Positions 7,732 through 15,127 of a stretch of DNA of 42,547 bases are shown piece by piece. The translations under genes were made by a program, and so were the position numbers. The DNA comes from Solirubrobacterales bacterium (GTDB lineage Bacteria > Actinomycetota > Thermoleophilia > Solirubrobacterales > 70-9). Within the stretch, counting starts at the first letter, position 1, and every line of letters begins with the position of its first letter. The stretch is taken from assembly GCA_021323175.1 (NCBI GenBank), contig JAJTCK010000008.1, forward strand, positions 1-42,547, given 5' to 3'. The notes under the pieces were generated by a model that had not been told where the DNA came from, did not search any database, and saw only the letters and a program-made list of their open reading frames with translations.

Positions 7732-8486
7732 CCGCCGGGCCGCTTGACGAGCGTGGCGGAGTAGAGCACGCGGGCGCCCCGGTACGTGCACCCGTATGCC
7801 CTCTCCTTGCCGGGCGCCTGCTGCGGCTTGCCGGCCCTGATGTCGTTTGCGCTGTTGCAGGTGCCACGCTTGCGGCTGGCCTGCCAGGCCGTCCGGTTCC
7901 CGGTTCCGACGGCGAACGCGGGAGCCCAGGTCGGCACGGTCAGCGCAACGACCTGATTCGGCTTGACGGTGAGCGGACGCTGAAGCGTGAACGTCGTGGT
8001 CTGCCCCAAATACGGCGTCAGCTGCTCCAGCGGCGACTGGGACTTCAGCTTGTAGATCGGCTTGCCCTCCTTGATCTTCTTCATGATCGGCTTCAGGACC
8101 GCAAGCCGCGCCGTGGGCGGACCGCCGAAGAAGCGGTTGAAGAACTCCATCTGGCTCTCTTCGTCGTCCCCTTCCACCTTGCTCGAGGGCCGGCCGAGCT
8201 TGATCGACCACGCCACGACCTTGCCCGCAAATGGAACGCGGAATGGGTTGGTCGTCCTGCCGATCTGCGTTTGGAACCCAGTCGTCTTGCCGATCGCCTG
8301 GCAGTTGGCGGGACAGGACGGGTTGACCGGCGTCGCCGCGCCCAGCACGGTCACCTTCGGCGCGGCGTCTGCGCGGTCGCTCTGGAGCGCGATCGCGAGC
8401 GTCGCCGCGAGCGCCAGGCAGGCGATCAGGGCCCGCATCGCGCGTGGGCGTGCTTGTGCGTGAGCGTGGTAGCCCATGAGCTCCAT
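7728..8486 (-). CDS. Secreted protein, paralogue B of a tandem pair
   Basis: About 252 residues from ATG 8486; ATGs at 8477 and 8438 are alternatives. The last gives the cleanest signal peptide (MRALIACLALAATLAIA, cleavage near ADAAP), while 8486 has a GAGGG ribosome-binding sequence about 6 bases upstream. The mature domain starts VTVLGAATPVNPSCPANC and is clearly homologous to the downstream gene over its length, with a small acidic insert (EGDDEESQMEF). The same four cysteines are present. The pair is an operon produced by tandem duplication and faces away from the ABC exporter operon across a hairpin. Exported, probably cell-envelope or extracellular; function unknown. Confidence 0.8.
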   Translation of the reverse strand: MELMGYHAHAQARPRAMRALIACLALAATLAIALQSDRADAAPKVTVLGAATPVNPSCPANCQAIGKTTGFQTQIGRTTNPFRVPFAGKVVAWSIKLGRPSSKVEGDDEESQMEFFNRFFGGPPTARLAVLKPIMKKIKEGKPIYKLKSQSPLEQLTPYLGQTTTFTLQRPLTVKPNQVVALTVPTWAPAFAVGTGNRTAWQASRKRGTCNSANDIRAGKPQQAPGKERAYGCTYRGARVLYSATLVKRPGG

Positions 8487-8491
8487 TGAAC

Positions 8492-8510
8492 ACCCTCGCT
8501 CGGCGAGGGT
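8492..8510. promoter_or_regulatory. Perfect 8-bp inverted repeat between divergent operons
   Basis: ACCCTCGC-TCG-GCGAGGGT, a perfect inverted repeat in the short gap between the divergently transcribed secreted-protein pair and ABC exporter operon. It could be a shared operator or, on the minus strand, a hairpin in the leader just before the start codon at 8486 (it overlaps the GAGGG ribosome-binding sequence). No direct evidence for either. Confidence 0.4.
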
Positions 8511-8541
8511 TGCGATTCTCCCTGCGGCTAATGTTGCCCTC

Positions 8542-9513
8542 ATGGCCGCGATCGAGACCCAGCAGCTCGCCCGCGAGTTCGAAGGGGGCATCAAGGCTGT
8601 GGACGGCGTCGATCTGGCCGTCGACGCCGGCGAGATCTACGGCTTCCTGGGCCCGAACGGCGCCGGCAAGACCACGACGGTGCGGATGCTGACCACGCTG
8701 CTGCAGCCGACGGGAGGCCGGGCACAGGTTGCCGGCTTCGACGTCGCGTCCGAAGCGGGCGAGGTCCGGCGCAAGATCGGCGTGGCGCTGCAGGAGGCCG
8801 CCCTGGACCCTCTGATGACCGGCCGCGAGCTGATCCAGCTCCAGGCGACCCTGCACGGGCTGGCACGCGAGCGGGGGAACGAGCTCGGAGACGCGCTGCT
8901 CGGCCGGGTCGGCTTGACGCAGGCCGCCGACAGGCGCGTCGGGACCTATTCGGGCGGAATGCGACGCCGCCTGGACCTGGCCGCGGCGCTCGTCCACGAG
9001 CCCTCTGTCCTGTTCCTCGACGAGCCGACCACGGGTCTGGACCCGGTCAGTCGCCAGGCGATCTGGGAGGAGGTCTCCAAGCTGAACGCCGAGGGGACCA
9101 CCGTCTTCCTGACCACCCAGTACCTGGAGGAGGCCGACCGGCTGGCCGACCGCGTGGGGATCATCGCCAGCGGCAGGATCGTCGCCGAGGGGACGCCGGC
9201 CGCGCTGAAGGCCGACGTCGGCAAGCCGCACCTCGAGTTGTCGCTCGCCGACCAGAACGGCAACGAAGCCCGCTGCACCGAGGTGCTGGCGCGGTTCGGC
9301 AAACCGCTCCCGTCCAAGGACGGCAAGCTGCTGGTCGAGCTGGAGCACGGCACCTCGGAGGTCGGACCCATCGTCGTCGCGCTGAACGAGGAGGGCCTGG
9401 CGGTGGAGTCGCTGGACCTGGTCCAGCCCACGCTCGACGACGTCTTCGTGGCCAAGACCGGTGAGCACCTGGAGGGTTCGGAGGCCGCTGAGCAGGAGCC
9501 GGTCGCCGGGTGA
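8542..9513 (+). CDS. ABC exporter ATP-binding protein (DrrA-like)
   Basis: 323 residues from ATG 8542. The complete nucleotide-binding domain has Walker A GPNGAGKTTT (near residue 38), signature YSGGMRRRLDLAAAL, Walker B VLFLDEPTTGLDP and the switch region TTQYLEEADRLADRV. The C-terminal ~90 residues (LDDVFVAKTGEHL) are the extension typical of the daunorubicin-resistance DrrA/NodI branch of ABC-2 exporters. It energises the two permeases that follow, to which it is joined by a GTGA overlap. The substrate is not deducible: this family moves drugs, glycolipids, polysaccharides or lipids. The presence of a glycosidase in the same unit hints at a sugar-containing substrate. Confidence 0.93.
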   Translation: MAAIETQQLAREFEGGIKAVDGVDLAVDAGEIYGFLGPNGAGKTTTVRMLTTLLQPTGGRAQVAGFDVASEAGEVRRKIGVALQEAALDPLMTGRELIQLQATLHGLARERGNELGDALLGRVGLTQAADRRVGTYSGGMRRRLDLAAALVHEPSVLFLDEPTTGLDPVSRQAIWEEVSKLNAEGTTVFLTTQYLEEADRLADRVGIIASGRIVAEGTPAALKADVGKPHLELSLADQNGNEARCTEVLARFGKPLPSKDGKLLVELEHGTSEVGPIVVALNEEGLAVESLDLVQPTLDDVFVAKTGEHLEGSEAAEQEPVAG

Positions 9514-10301
9514 GCGGCCGGCTGGCGGCCAACGCCCGGGTCGTCGCCGCCCTGGGTGCCCGTTCGGTCAGGCAAACGGTCCGCCGCCCGCAGCTGGCGG
9601 CGCCGCTGATCATCTTTCCCACCCTGCTGCTCGCGATCCAGACGGGAGGCGCGGGCGGAGCGGTCGACCTGCCCGAGTTCCCGGACGTCAACGGCTTCCT
9701 CGACTTCATGCTCGCCGGCGCGATGGTGCAGTCGTGCCTGCTGGCGGGGAACACCGGCGGCATCGCCCTCGCACTGGACATCGAAATGGGCTTCACCGAC
9801 CGGCTCTTCGCTGCTCCGGTCAGCCGCTACGCGGTGGTGCTCGGGCGCCTGGCGGGAACCACGGTGCTGGGCGCATTCACCGCGGTCTGGTTCATCACGA
9901 TCGGCCTGATCTTCGGCGCCTCTATCGAAGAGGGCCTGCTGGGCGCCCTCTGGATCGTGGTGCTGGTCGCCTCGACGGCCCTGGCGTTCGGCTCGATTGG
10001 CGCTGCGATCGCGCTGCGGACGAACAGCGCCAGCGTCGTCCAAGGCCTCTTCCCGCTGGTCTTCGTGGTGCTGTTCCTGTCGAGCGCCTTCTTCCCGGCG
10101 AATCTGATGCTCGAGCCCGCGGCCTCGGTGGCGGAGTACAACCCGCTCAGCTTCATCGTCGAGGGGCTCCGCGAGCCGATCATCGCCGGGTTCGACGGCG
10201 GCGATGAGCTGCTTGCGGTCGTCTCGGTGCTCGGGGTGGGAGCATTCGGACTCTGGATGTGTGCGCTGGCCCTGACGGGCCGCGTCAGGAGGGGCGTGTG
10301 A
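9510..10301 (+). CDS. ABC-2 type permease 1
   Basis: 263 residues, GTG start at 9510 overlapping the ATPase stop. Six hydrophobic segments are visible (about 30-46, 68-90, 112-140, 150-172, 180-200, 232-255), the layout of ABC-2 (DrrB-like) membrane subunits. The short loop EMGFTDRLFAAPVSR after helix 2 is the typical coupling region (compare EHGWFDRLLASPAPR in the next gene). With permease 2 it probably forms a heterodimeric transmembrane channel served by the upstream ATPase. Overlaps the next gene by GTGA. Confidence 0.9.
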   Translation: MSGRLAANARVVAALGARSVRQTVRRPQLAAPLIIFPTLLLAIQTGGAGGAVDLPEFPDVNGFLDFMLAGAMVQSCLLAGNTGGIALALDIEMGFTDRLFAAPVSRYAVVLGRLAGTTVLGAFTAVWFITIGLIFGASIEEGLLGALWIVVLVASTALAFGSIGAAIALRTNSASVVQGLFPLVFVVLFLSSAFFPANLMLEPAASVAEYNPLSFIVEGLREPIIAGFDGGDELLAVVSVLGVGAFGLWMCALALTGRVRRGV

Positions 10302-11071
10302 ACGCGAGGCAAAGCTTCGAGGCGATCCGCGCGCTGATGCGGCGAGCGATCAACGAGCTCACACGCGTTCCGGGCGCGGCCATCCCCGGGGTTCTTGCGC
10401 CGACGATCTTCTTCCTCGGCCTCACCAGCGTGTTCGGCAGCCTCACCCTGCTGCCCGGCTTCGACACGACGAGCTATCAGAGCTTTCTGATCCCGGTCAC
10501 CCTGATGCAGGGCGCCGCGTTCACGGGCGCCGCAACCGGGGTCAACCTGGCCCGGGACATCGAGCACGGCTGGTTCGACCGGCTGCTGGCCTCCCCCGCC
10601 CCGCGCCCCGTCCTGCTCGCCGGCCTGGTGCTGTCGGCCAGCTTTCGGGCGTTGATTCCCGCGACGTTCCTTTTGATAGTCGCCTTCGCGATCGGGGTCG
10701 AGTGGCCCGGTTTTGGGGGGCTGGCACTGGCGCTCGTGATCGTGATGGGGATGGGGATCGTGGCCGCCACCTGGGGGGCCTCGCTCGCCCTGCGCTTCAA
10801 GACCCAGTCCGCCGCCCCGCTGATGCAGGCCGGAATGTTCCTGGCCGTCCTGCTGACCACGGCCTACGCCCCGCTCGAGCTCCTGCAGGGCTGGCTCCAG
10901 GACATCGCCCGCCTGAACCCGGTCACGCAGGTCGTGGAGGCGGCCCGCCAGGGCTTCATCGGAGAGGACATCACCTGGGCGGGAACCTGGCCCGGCCTGC
11001 TGGCCGTCGCGGGCCTTGCGGCGCTGTTCACATTCATGGCCCTGCGGGCGATGGGCAAGATGACTGCGTGA
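10298..11071 (+). CDS. ABC-2 type permease 2
   Basis: 257 residues from GTG 10298, which overlaps the previous stop. It is homologous to permease 1, with the same order of six hydrophobic segments and the coupling-loop motif DIEHGWFDRLLASPAPR. The two permeases look like an old duplication. Near the end, MFLAVLLTTAYAPLELLQGW and LNPVTQVVEAARQGF match the conserved C-terminal part of ABC-2 permeases. The stop overlaps the GTG of the glycosidase gene, so the whole four-gene unit is translated as one block. Confidence 0.9.
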   Translation: MNARQSFEAIRALMRRAINELTRVPGAAIPGVLAPTIFFLGLTSVFGSLTLLPGFDTTSYQSFLIPVTLMQGAAFTGAATGVNLARDIEHGWFDRLLASPAPRPVLLAGLVLSASFRALIPATFLLIVAFAIGVEWPGFGGLALALVIVMGMGIVAATWGASLALRFKTQSAAPLMQAGMFLAVLLTTAYAPLELLQGWLQDIARLNPVTQVVEAARQGFIGEDITWAGTWPGLLAVAGLAALFTFMALRAMGKMTA

Positions 11072-12300
11072 GCGCCTCGAAGGCACTCGAGGTCGCCGAG
11101 CGGACGCTGCGGCGGGGATGGACCGAGGGCGAGCGCCGGGGAGTCCCGTACGCGTACGTGCCCCCGAGCCCCAGCCACTACTACTGGCAGTGGTACTGGG
11201 ACTCGTGCTTTCACGCGATCGTCTGGCGGCGGTTCGAGCGCGAGCGGGCGCGTCGGGAGCTCACCTCGCTGCTGGACGGAGGCGCCGAGGACGGCTTCAT
11301 CGGCCACACGATCTTCTGGGACCGGCCGGTGGACCTCCGCCGCCGGTGGACCTACAACATCACCTCGCGCTCGGCGCTCAACACCTCGACCATTCAACCG
11401 CCGTTGCTGGCGTGGGCATGGCGGATCGCGGTCGGCGATCCCGCCGAGGAGCCACGGATCGCGGCTCACCACCGCTGGCTCGAGCGCCACCGCGATCTGG
11501 ACGGCGACGGACTGCTGTGGATCACCCAGCCGGACGAGTCAGGCCTCGACTCCTCCCCCAAGTTCGATCCGGTCTGGGGCCGCCGCGCCCATGCGCGGCT
11601 GGGTTTCATCGCGCTGATCGCCGGCAACCGGCGGCGCAGCTGGAATGCGCGGGACATCCTGCGCTCGGGCGGGCCGCTGCTGTGCGAGGTCGTCGTGAAC
11701 GTCCTGTGGTGTCTGGCGCGCCAGGCCGCTGGCGAGCCCTCGATCACTCCCGCGATCGTCGAGCGCTTCTGGGACGAGCGGCGCGGCCTGTTCCTGGACG
11801 TCGCGCGCGGCGACGTCGCGATTCCGCGAGAGACGGACGCCGTGGGCGGCGACCATCGCGTCCGCAGCTCCACCTGGTCCGCGCTCGCGCCGCTGGCCCT
11901 TCCCGACCTGCCCGCGGAAATCGGTCGGCGCTTGGTGGAGGAGCACCTGCTCTCGGCGGCGCGGTATTGGACGCCCTATCCATCCCCGTCGGTGTCCGTC
12001 GCCGAGGACGCGTTCGAGCCGCGCGACTGGGAGAACTGGCTCGTCCGCCGCTACTGGCGCGGGCCGACCTGGATCAACTCCGCCTGGCTGCTGTGGATCG
12101 GGCTGCGCCGGCTCGGCTACGACAGGCAGGGGGACCGGATGGCGGAGGCGCTTTGCGAAGCCTATGCCCGTGAGGGATCCCGCGAGTTCTACGAGCCCTT
12201 CACCGGCGAGGGACTGGGCGCCCGCGAGTTCGGATGGTCCACGCTGATCGCTGAGCTCGCCGAGCCGGACGCCGCCGCCGCGCGGTCGCACCTGTCCTGA
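11068..12300 (+). CDS. GH63-like glycosidase (MGH/glucosylglycerate hydrolase type)
   Basis: 410 residues, GTG start at 11068. No signal peptide, hence cytoplasmic. The sequence has the look of an (alpha/alpha)6-barrel glycosidase. Residues Y38-Y39-W40-Q41-W42-Y43-W44-D45 reproduce the Y-x3-W-x-W-D substrate-site pattern of mannosylglycerate/glucosylglycerate hydrolases of family GH63. The likely catalytic acid is D161 (in SGLDSSP) and the base E387 (in EFGWST). Other barrel motifs are NTSTIQPPLLAW and RYWRGPTWINSAWLLW. It might degrade the compatible solutes glucosylglycerate or mannosylglycerate, or trim an exporter substrate; the coupling to an ABC exporter is unusual. Family assignment is fairly good; the substrate is inference. 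Confidence 0.75.
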   Translation: MSASKALEVAERTLRRGWTEGERRGVPYAYVPPSPSHYYWQWYWDSCFHAIVWRRFERERARRELTSLLDGGAEDGFIGHTIFWDRPVDLRRRWTYNITSRSALNTSTIQPPLLAWAWRIAVGDPAEEPRIAAHHRWLERHRDLDGDGLLWITQPDESGLDSSPKFDPVWGRRAHARLGFIALIAGNRRRSWNARDILRSGGPLLCEVVVNVLWCLARQAAGEPSITPAIVERFWDERRGLFLDVARGDVAIPRETDAVGGDHRVRSSTWSALAPLALPDLPAEIGRRLVEEHLLSAARYWTPYPSPSVSVAEDAFEPRDWENWLVRRYWRGPTWINSAWLLWIGLRRLGYDRQGDRMAEALCEAYAREGSREFYEPFTGEGLGAREFGWSTLIAELAEPDAAAARSHLS

Positions 12301-12408
12301 ACGCGAACGGGCTGTGCTTGCGTGGCAGGTGTCACCCCACGATGGAGTCGCGGGCCGGCTGCTGAGCTCGCTCCCGGCGCCCGCTCCTGCCGGGGAGTTG
12401 GACCGCGC
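12301..12408. other. Convergent intergenic region, no gene
   Basis: 108 bases between the glycosidase (plus) and infA (minus) ends. It is GC-rich, with several short partial inverted repeats but no hairpin followed by a T-run on either strand. Confidence 0.4.
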
Positions 12409-12627
12409 TTACTTGTACCGGTAGGTGATGCGTCCTCGGTCGAGGTCATAGGGCGAGAGCTCGATCTTCACCCTGTCGCCCGGGAGGATGCGGATGTAGT
12501 GCCTGCGCATCTTGCCCGAGATGTGCCCGAGTACCTCGTGGTCGTTGTCGAGCTTCACGCGGAACATCGTGTTCGGGAGGGCCTCGGTGATCTCACCCTC
12601 CATCTCGATCTTCTCTTCCTTGCCCAT
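12409..12627 (-). CDS. infA: Translation initiation factor IF-1
   Basis: 72 residues, exactly the usual length, from ATG 12627. A single S1/OB-fold: [39 protein letters not shown] and [20 protein letters not shown] are all highly conserved family stretches; the C-terminus ITYRYK is typical. IF-1 binds the 30S A site and assists initiation. The gene is not in the usual actinobacterial rpmJ-rpsM-rpsK neighbourhood but stands alone between a glycosidase and an enoyl-CoA hydratase. An 8-bp inverted repeat occupies the ribosome-binding region and no Shine-Dalgarno sequence is apparent. It may be the only copy or a second one; the window cannot tell. Confidence 0.97.
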   Translation of the reverse strand: MGKEEKIEMEGEITEALPNTMFRVKLDNDHEVLGHISGKMRRHYIRILPGDRVKIELSPYDLDRGRITYRYK

Positions 12628-12628
12628 C

Positions 12629-12659
12629 TGCGCAGGAAAGGTAGCGAGTCGCCTGCGCA
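12629..12659 (-). promoter_or_regulatory. Hairpin over the infA ribosome-binding region
   Basis: TGCGCAGG (12629-12636) and CCTGCGCA (12652-12659) are perfect inverted arms around a 15-base loop, ending one base before the infA ATG. In the mRNA the stem would cover the place where a Shine-Dalgarno sequence belongs. It may control IF-1 translation or be the terminator-like end of the upstream unit; no T-run follows. Confidence 0.45.
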
Positions 12660-12697
12660 CCCACGGTCGCGGCCTGGCGCGTGCCGCGCGGTCGTGC

Positions 12698-13480
12698 CTA
12701 GCGGCCCTTGAACGTCGCCTTGCCCGGCCCGTCCTCGAGGAAGCTCTTGACCGCGCCCTGGAGATCCTCGCTCGCGAACAACTCGGCGAACTGCCGGGAC
12801 GTGACCCGGTCGGCCTCCCGGACGCCGCCCTCGCGGAATCCCCGAATGATGCGCTTGGTCGCGCCGTGGGCGATGGTCGGGCCGTCGGCCAGGCGGTGGG
12901 CGAACCTGAGCCCCTTCTCCAGCAGCTGGTCGTCTGCTACGACGCGGTTGACGACGTTCCAGCGTTCCAGGGTGGCTGCGTCGTACAGCCCCGCGCTCAT
13001 CACGAACTCGGCGGCGCGTGCCGGGCCGGCACGCTCGGCCATCCGCTGGGTCCCCCCCGCTCCCGGCGTCAGTCCCACGACGGCCTCGACCAGGCCGAAC
13101 TTCGCCGTCTCGGTGGCCCAGAGCATGTCGCAGGCGAGCGCCACCTCCAGGCCGGCGGTCAGGCACAGGCCGTGTACCAGGGCGAGCGTCGGGATCTCCA
13201 GGTCCTCCAGCTTCTCGGCCGCCGCTATCAGGCTCCCGAAGGCCTCGGCCGCGGTTCCGTCCTGGACCACCTTTTGGAACATGTTGACGTCGGCGCCGCC
13301 GCTGAAGGTGTCTCCCTCGGCCCTCCAGACCAGGGCGCGCGCGTCCGAATCCCTGACCTCGTCCACGCAGCCGATCAGCGCTTCGAACGCCTCAGCTCCG
13401 AACAGGTTGAGCGGCGGGTTGTCCAGGACCAGTTGGGCCAGGTTGCCGTCCATCTCGAGCCTCACCTGTGCGTCAGCCAT
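12698..13480 (-). CDS. Enoyl-CoA hydratase/isomerase family protein
   Basis: 260 residues from ATG 13480, preceded by a strong GGAGGAG ribosome-binding site (an in-frame ATG at 13498 lies upstream of that site and is less likely). Crotonase fold: the oxyanion-hole segments are [17 protein letters not shown] and [17 protein letters not shown]. Both acid residues of true hydratases appear to be present (Glu in [10 protein letters not shown], Glu in [19 protein letters not shown]). It probably hydrates 2-enoyl-CoA esters in fatty-acid or amino-acid breakdown; the specific substrate is unknown. The start overlaps the end of the HIT gene by 8 bases, so the two are co-transcribed, although no pathway link is obvious. 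Confidence 0.9.
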   Translation of the reverse strand: MADAQVRLEMDGNLAQLVLDNPPLNLFGAEAFEALIGCVDEVRDSDARALVWRAEGDTFSGGADVNMFQKVVQDGTAAEAFGSLIAAAEKLEDLEIPTLALVHGLCLTAGLEVALACDMLWATETAKFGLVEAVVGLTPGAGGTQRMAERAGPARAAEFVMSAGLYDAATLERWNVVNRVVADDQLLEKGLRFAHRLADGPTIAHGATKRIIRGFREGGVREADRVTSRQFAELFASEDLQGAVKSFLEDGPGKATFKGR

Positions 13481-13898
13481 CGTCTCCTCCCCCGGCATCC
13501 CTCAGCTTGGCGGCGGTCGCCGCGATCTCGTCCGGGTCCCCTTCGGTGGGAACCCAGGGCAGCTTCAGCGGGTCGCCCCGGTACCGCGGGACGACGTGGA
13601 TGTGGAAGTGGAAGACGGTCTGGAAGGCGACCTCGCCGCAGGCATTGATCAGGTTGACGCCGTCGGCCCCGAGCTCCTCCTTCATCCTTCTCGCCAGGCG
13701 CTGGGACGCCACTGAGGTGGCCGCCAGGTCCCCCGCATCGATATCCAGCAGGTCGGCGGAATGCGCGCGAGGGACGACCAGCGCATGGCCCGGGGTCGCC
13801 GGGTTGATGTCCATGAACGCCACCGTGCGCTCGTCGGAAGCGACCGTCTGGCTGGGCACTGAGCCTTCGACGATCCCGCAGAAGAGGCAGTCCGTCAC
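13473..13898 (-). CDS. HIT family nucleotide-binding hydrolase
   Basis: 141 residues from GTG 13898. It contains the histidine-triad motif HFHIHVVPRY (H-phi-H-phi-H) near residue 95, the N-terminal CLFCGIVEGSVPSQTVASDE typical of the Hint branch with CxxC, and FMDINPATPGHALVVPR. Hint-type enzymes hydrolyse nucleoside phosphoramidates or aminoacyl-adenylates. Length is normal. It is upstream of and overlapping the enoyl-CoA hydratase. No promoter is evident in the 85-base gap upstream. Confidence 0.93.
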   Translation of the reverse strand: MTDCLFCGIVEGSVPSQTVASDERTVAFMDINPATPGHALVVPRAHSADLLDIDAGDLAATSVASQRLARRMKEELGADGVNLINACGEVAFQTVFHFHIHVVPRYRGDPLKLPWVPTEGDPDEIAATAAKLRDAGGGDDG

Positions 13899-13957
13899 GG
13901 CGCGGACTCTAATCGGAGCAACGCAGCGGCGGCATCACGCCGGCGCTTCCCCTGGCC

Positions 13958-13980
13958 ACCGCCCGCCTGAAGCGGGCGGT
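13958..13980 (-). terminator. Stem-loop after the MEDS-HATPase gene
   Basis: ACCGCCCGC / GCGGGCGGT, 9-bp perfect stem with loop CTGAA, starting four bases past the stop of the minus-strand gene ending at 13984. There is no T-run, so termination would be of the weak, T-less kind common in GC-rich actinobacteria. Confidence 0.5.
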
Positions 13981-13983
13981 CGG

Positions 13984-14922
13984 TCAGCGGGGATCGACTC
14001 GGATCCGAACGCGGTTGGCGCCCTCGCCCGATCGGATCTGGACCAGGTCGCAGAGCTGGTTGACGATCCACAAGCCACGGCCACCTTCAGCGTCTTCGGC
14101 CGGCCTGACCCGACCGAGCAGTGGCTCTTCCAGGCGGCCCGCGTCGCGGACCTCGCAGACGAGCGACCCCTCGTCCTCCCACCAGACCAGGCGCCCCGAG
14201 CCACCGCCGTGCCTGACGCTGTTGGTCGCAAGCTCGTGCACGGCCAGGGCGAGATCCATCGCCCGGTCGGCGGGGAACCCCGCTGCAAGCGCCCGGTCAG
14301 CCACGAGGCGCCGCAGACGTGGAAGCTCCTCGGAGGCGTAGTCGAATGCCCTCGCGCCTGCAGGCGGAAGCGGAAGGTCCCCTTCGTAGGGAGACCGGGT
14401 CAGGTGGGAGGGGACGTAGTCCGGACACTGGACGTCACCCTGCCCGACGTCCAGCAGCGGATGGGTTCGCCTGGCCTCGGCCAGCAGCTCCTGGGGCAGG
14501 GCCGCCGCGTCGTAGGGGCAGACGAGGGTCAGGTCGGTCCTGGCGTCGAAGGCGAGGTTGAGCAGCGACTCGTGATGGACGCATTCGACTAGCTCGTCCT
14601 CGGTGCGCCCGCGCCAGATCGGCTCTCCGACCCCGCGCAGCGGCCGACCCCGGTTGCGGCTTGCGAAATCGAGCCACAGGGGAAGAATCGTCGCGGGATT
14701 GCGCCCCACCACGGCCATGTCGTGGAACTCGACCTGCTCTGACTGGTCGCCCAGCGCCTCTTGCAGTCGGGCAACCTTCTGGTCGCTCGTCGCGACCATC
14801 AGCGCCGAGCCGTCGCAAAGGCCCTCCCGCAGGAAGGGCAGGATTCGATCCACGAACCCGTCCGGCCCCCGATAGAGGAGCGCGGTGTGCCGGAACTCGG
14901 GATTCAGTCGATCGTCAGCCAC
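13984..14922 (-). CDS. MEDS-domain/HATPase anti-sigma-type regulator
   Basis: 312 residues from GTG 14922. Residues ~10-165 match the MEDS sensory domain (FRHTALLYRGPDGFVDRILPF, then AVVGRNPATILPLW and a CPYDAAALP strand) seen in DcmR-like sensors. Residues ~185-312 form a GHKL ATPase of the RsbW/anti-sigma type: N-box LAVHELATNSVRHGGGSG, G1 region EVRDAGRLEEP, G2 GGRGLWIVNQL. There is no dimerisation/phospho-histidine domain, so it is more likely a serine kinase or protein-binding regulator than a histidine kinase. No sigma factor or STAS antagonist lies beside it. Cytoplasmic. It stands alone between hairpins on either side. Confidence 0.85.
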   Translation of the reverse strand: MADDRLNPEFRHTALLYRGPDGFVDRILPFLREGLCDGSALMVATSDQKVARLQEALGDQSEQVEFHDMAVVGRNPATILPLWLDFASRNRGRPLRGVGEPIWRGRTEDELVECVHHESLLNLAFDARTDLTLVCPYDAAALPQELLAEARRTHPLLDVGQGDVQCPDYVPSHLTRSPYEGDLPLPPAGARAFDYASEELPRLRRLVADRALAAGFPADRAMDLALAVHELATNSVRHGGGSGRLVWWEDEGSLVCEVRDAGRLEEPLLGRVRPAEDAEGGRGLWIVNQLCDLVQIRSGEGANRVRIRVDPR

Positions 14923-15011
14923 AGCGGAAGGACGGTCCGAGCGAGAAGAGGGACGAGGCCTTGCCCGTCAGTGCTGATCTCCCCGAAGGCAGCGTGTCCG
15001 AAACACGCCGA

Positions 15012-15033
15012 CCTCGTCTGCACGACGACGAGG
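15012..15033 (-). terminator. Stem-loop downstream of the long minus-strand operon
   Basis: CCTCGTC (15012-15018) and GACGAGG (15027-15033), 7-bp perfect stem with an 8-base loop, about 95 bases beyond the stop of the CCA/PAP gene. No T-run. Possible end of the rplM-to-CCA/PAP transcription unit. Confidence 0.3.
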
Positions 15034-15127
15034 CGGGCCGAAACGCAAGCGGCTGCATCGGGGAAAGCGCCGTCCTGGCCGCCCGGCTCACGCCCAGTGC
15101 ATGCGCGTTCCCCCGAACTGGGGACGT

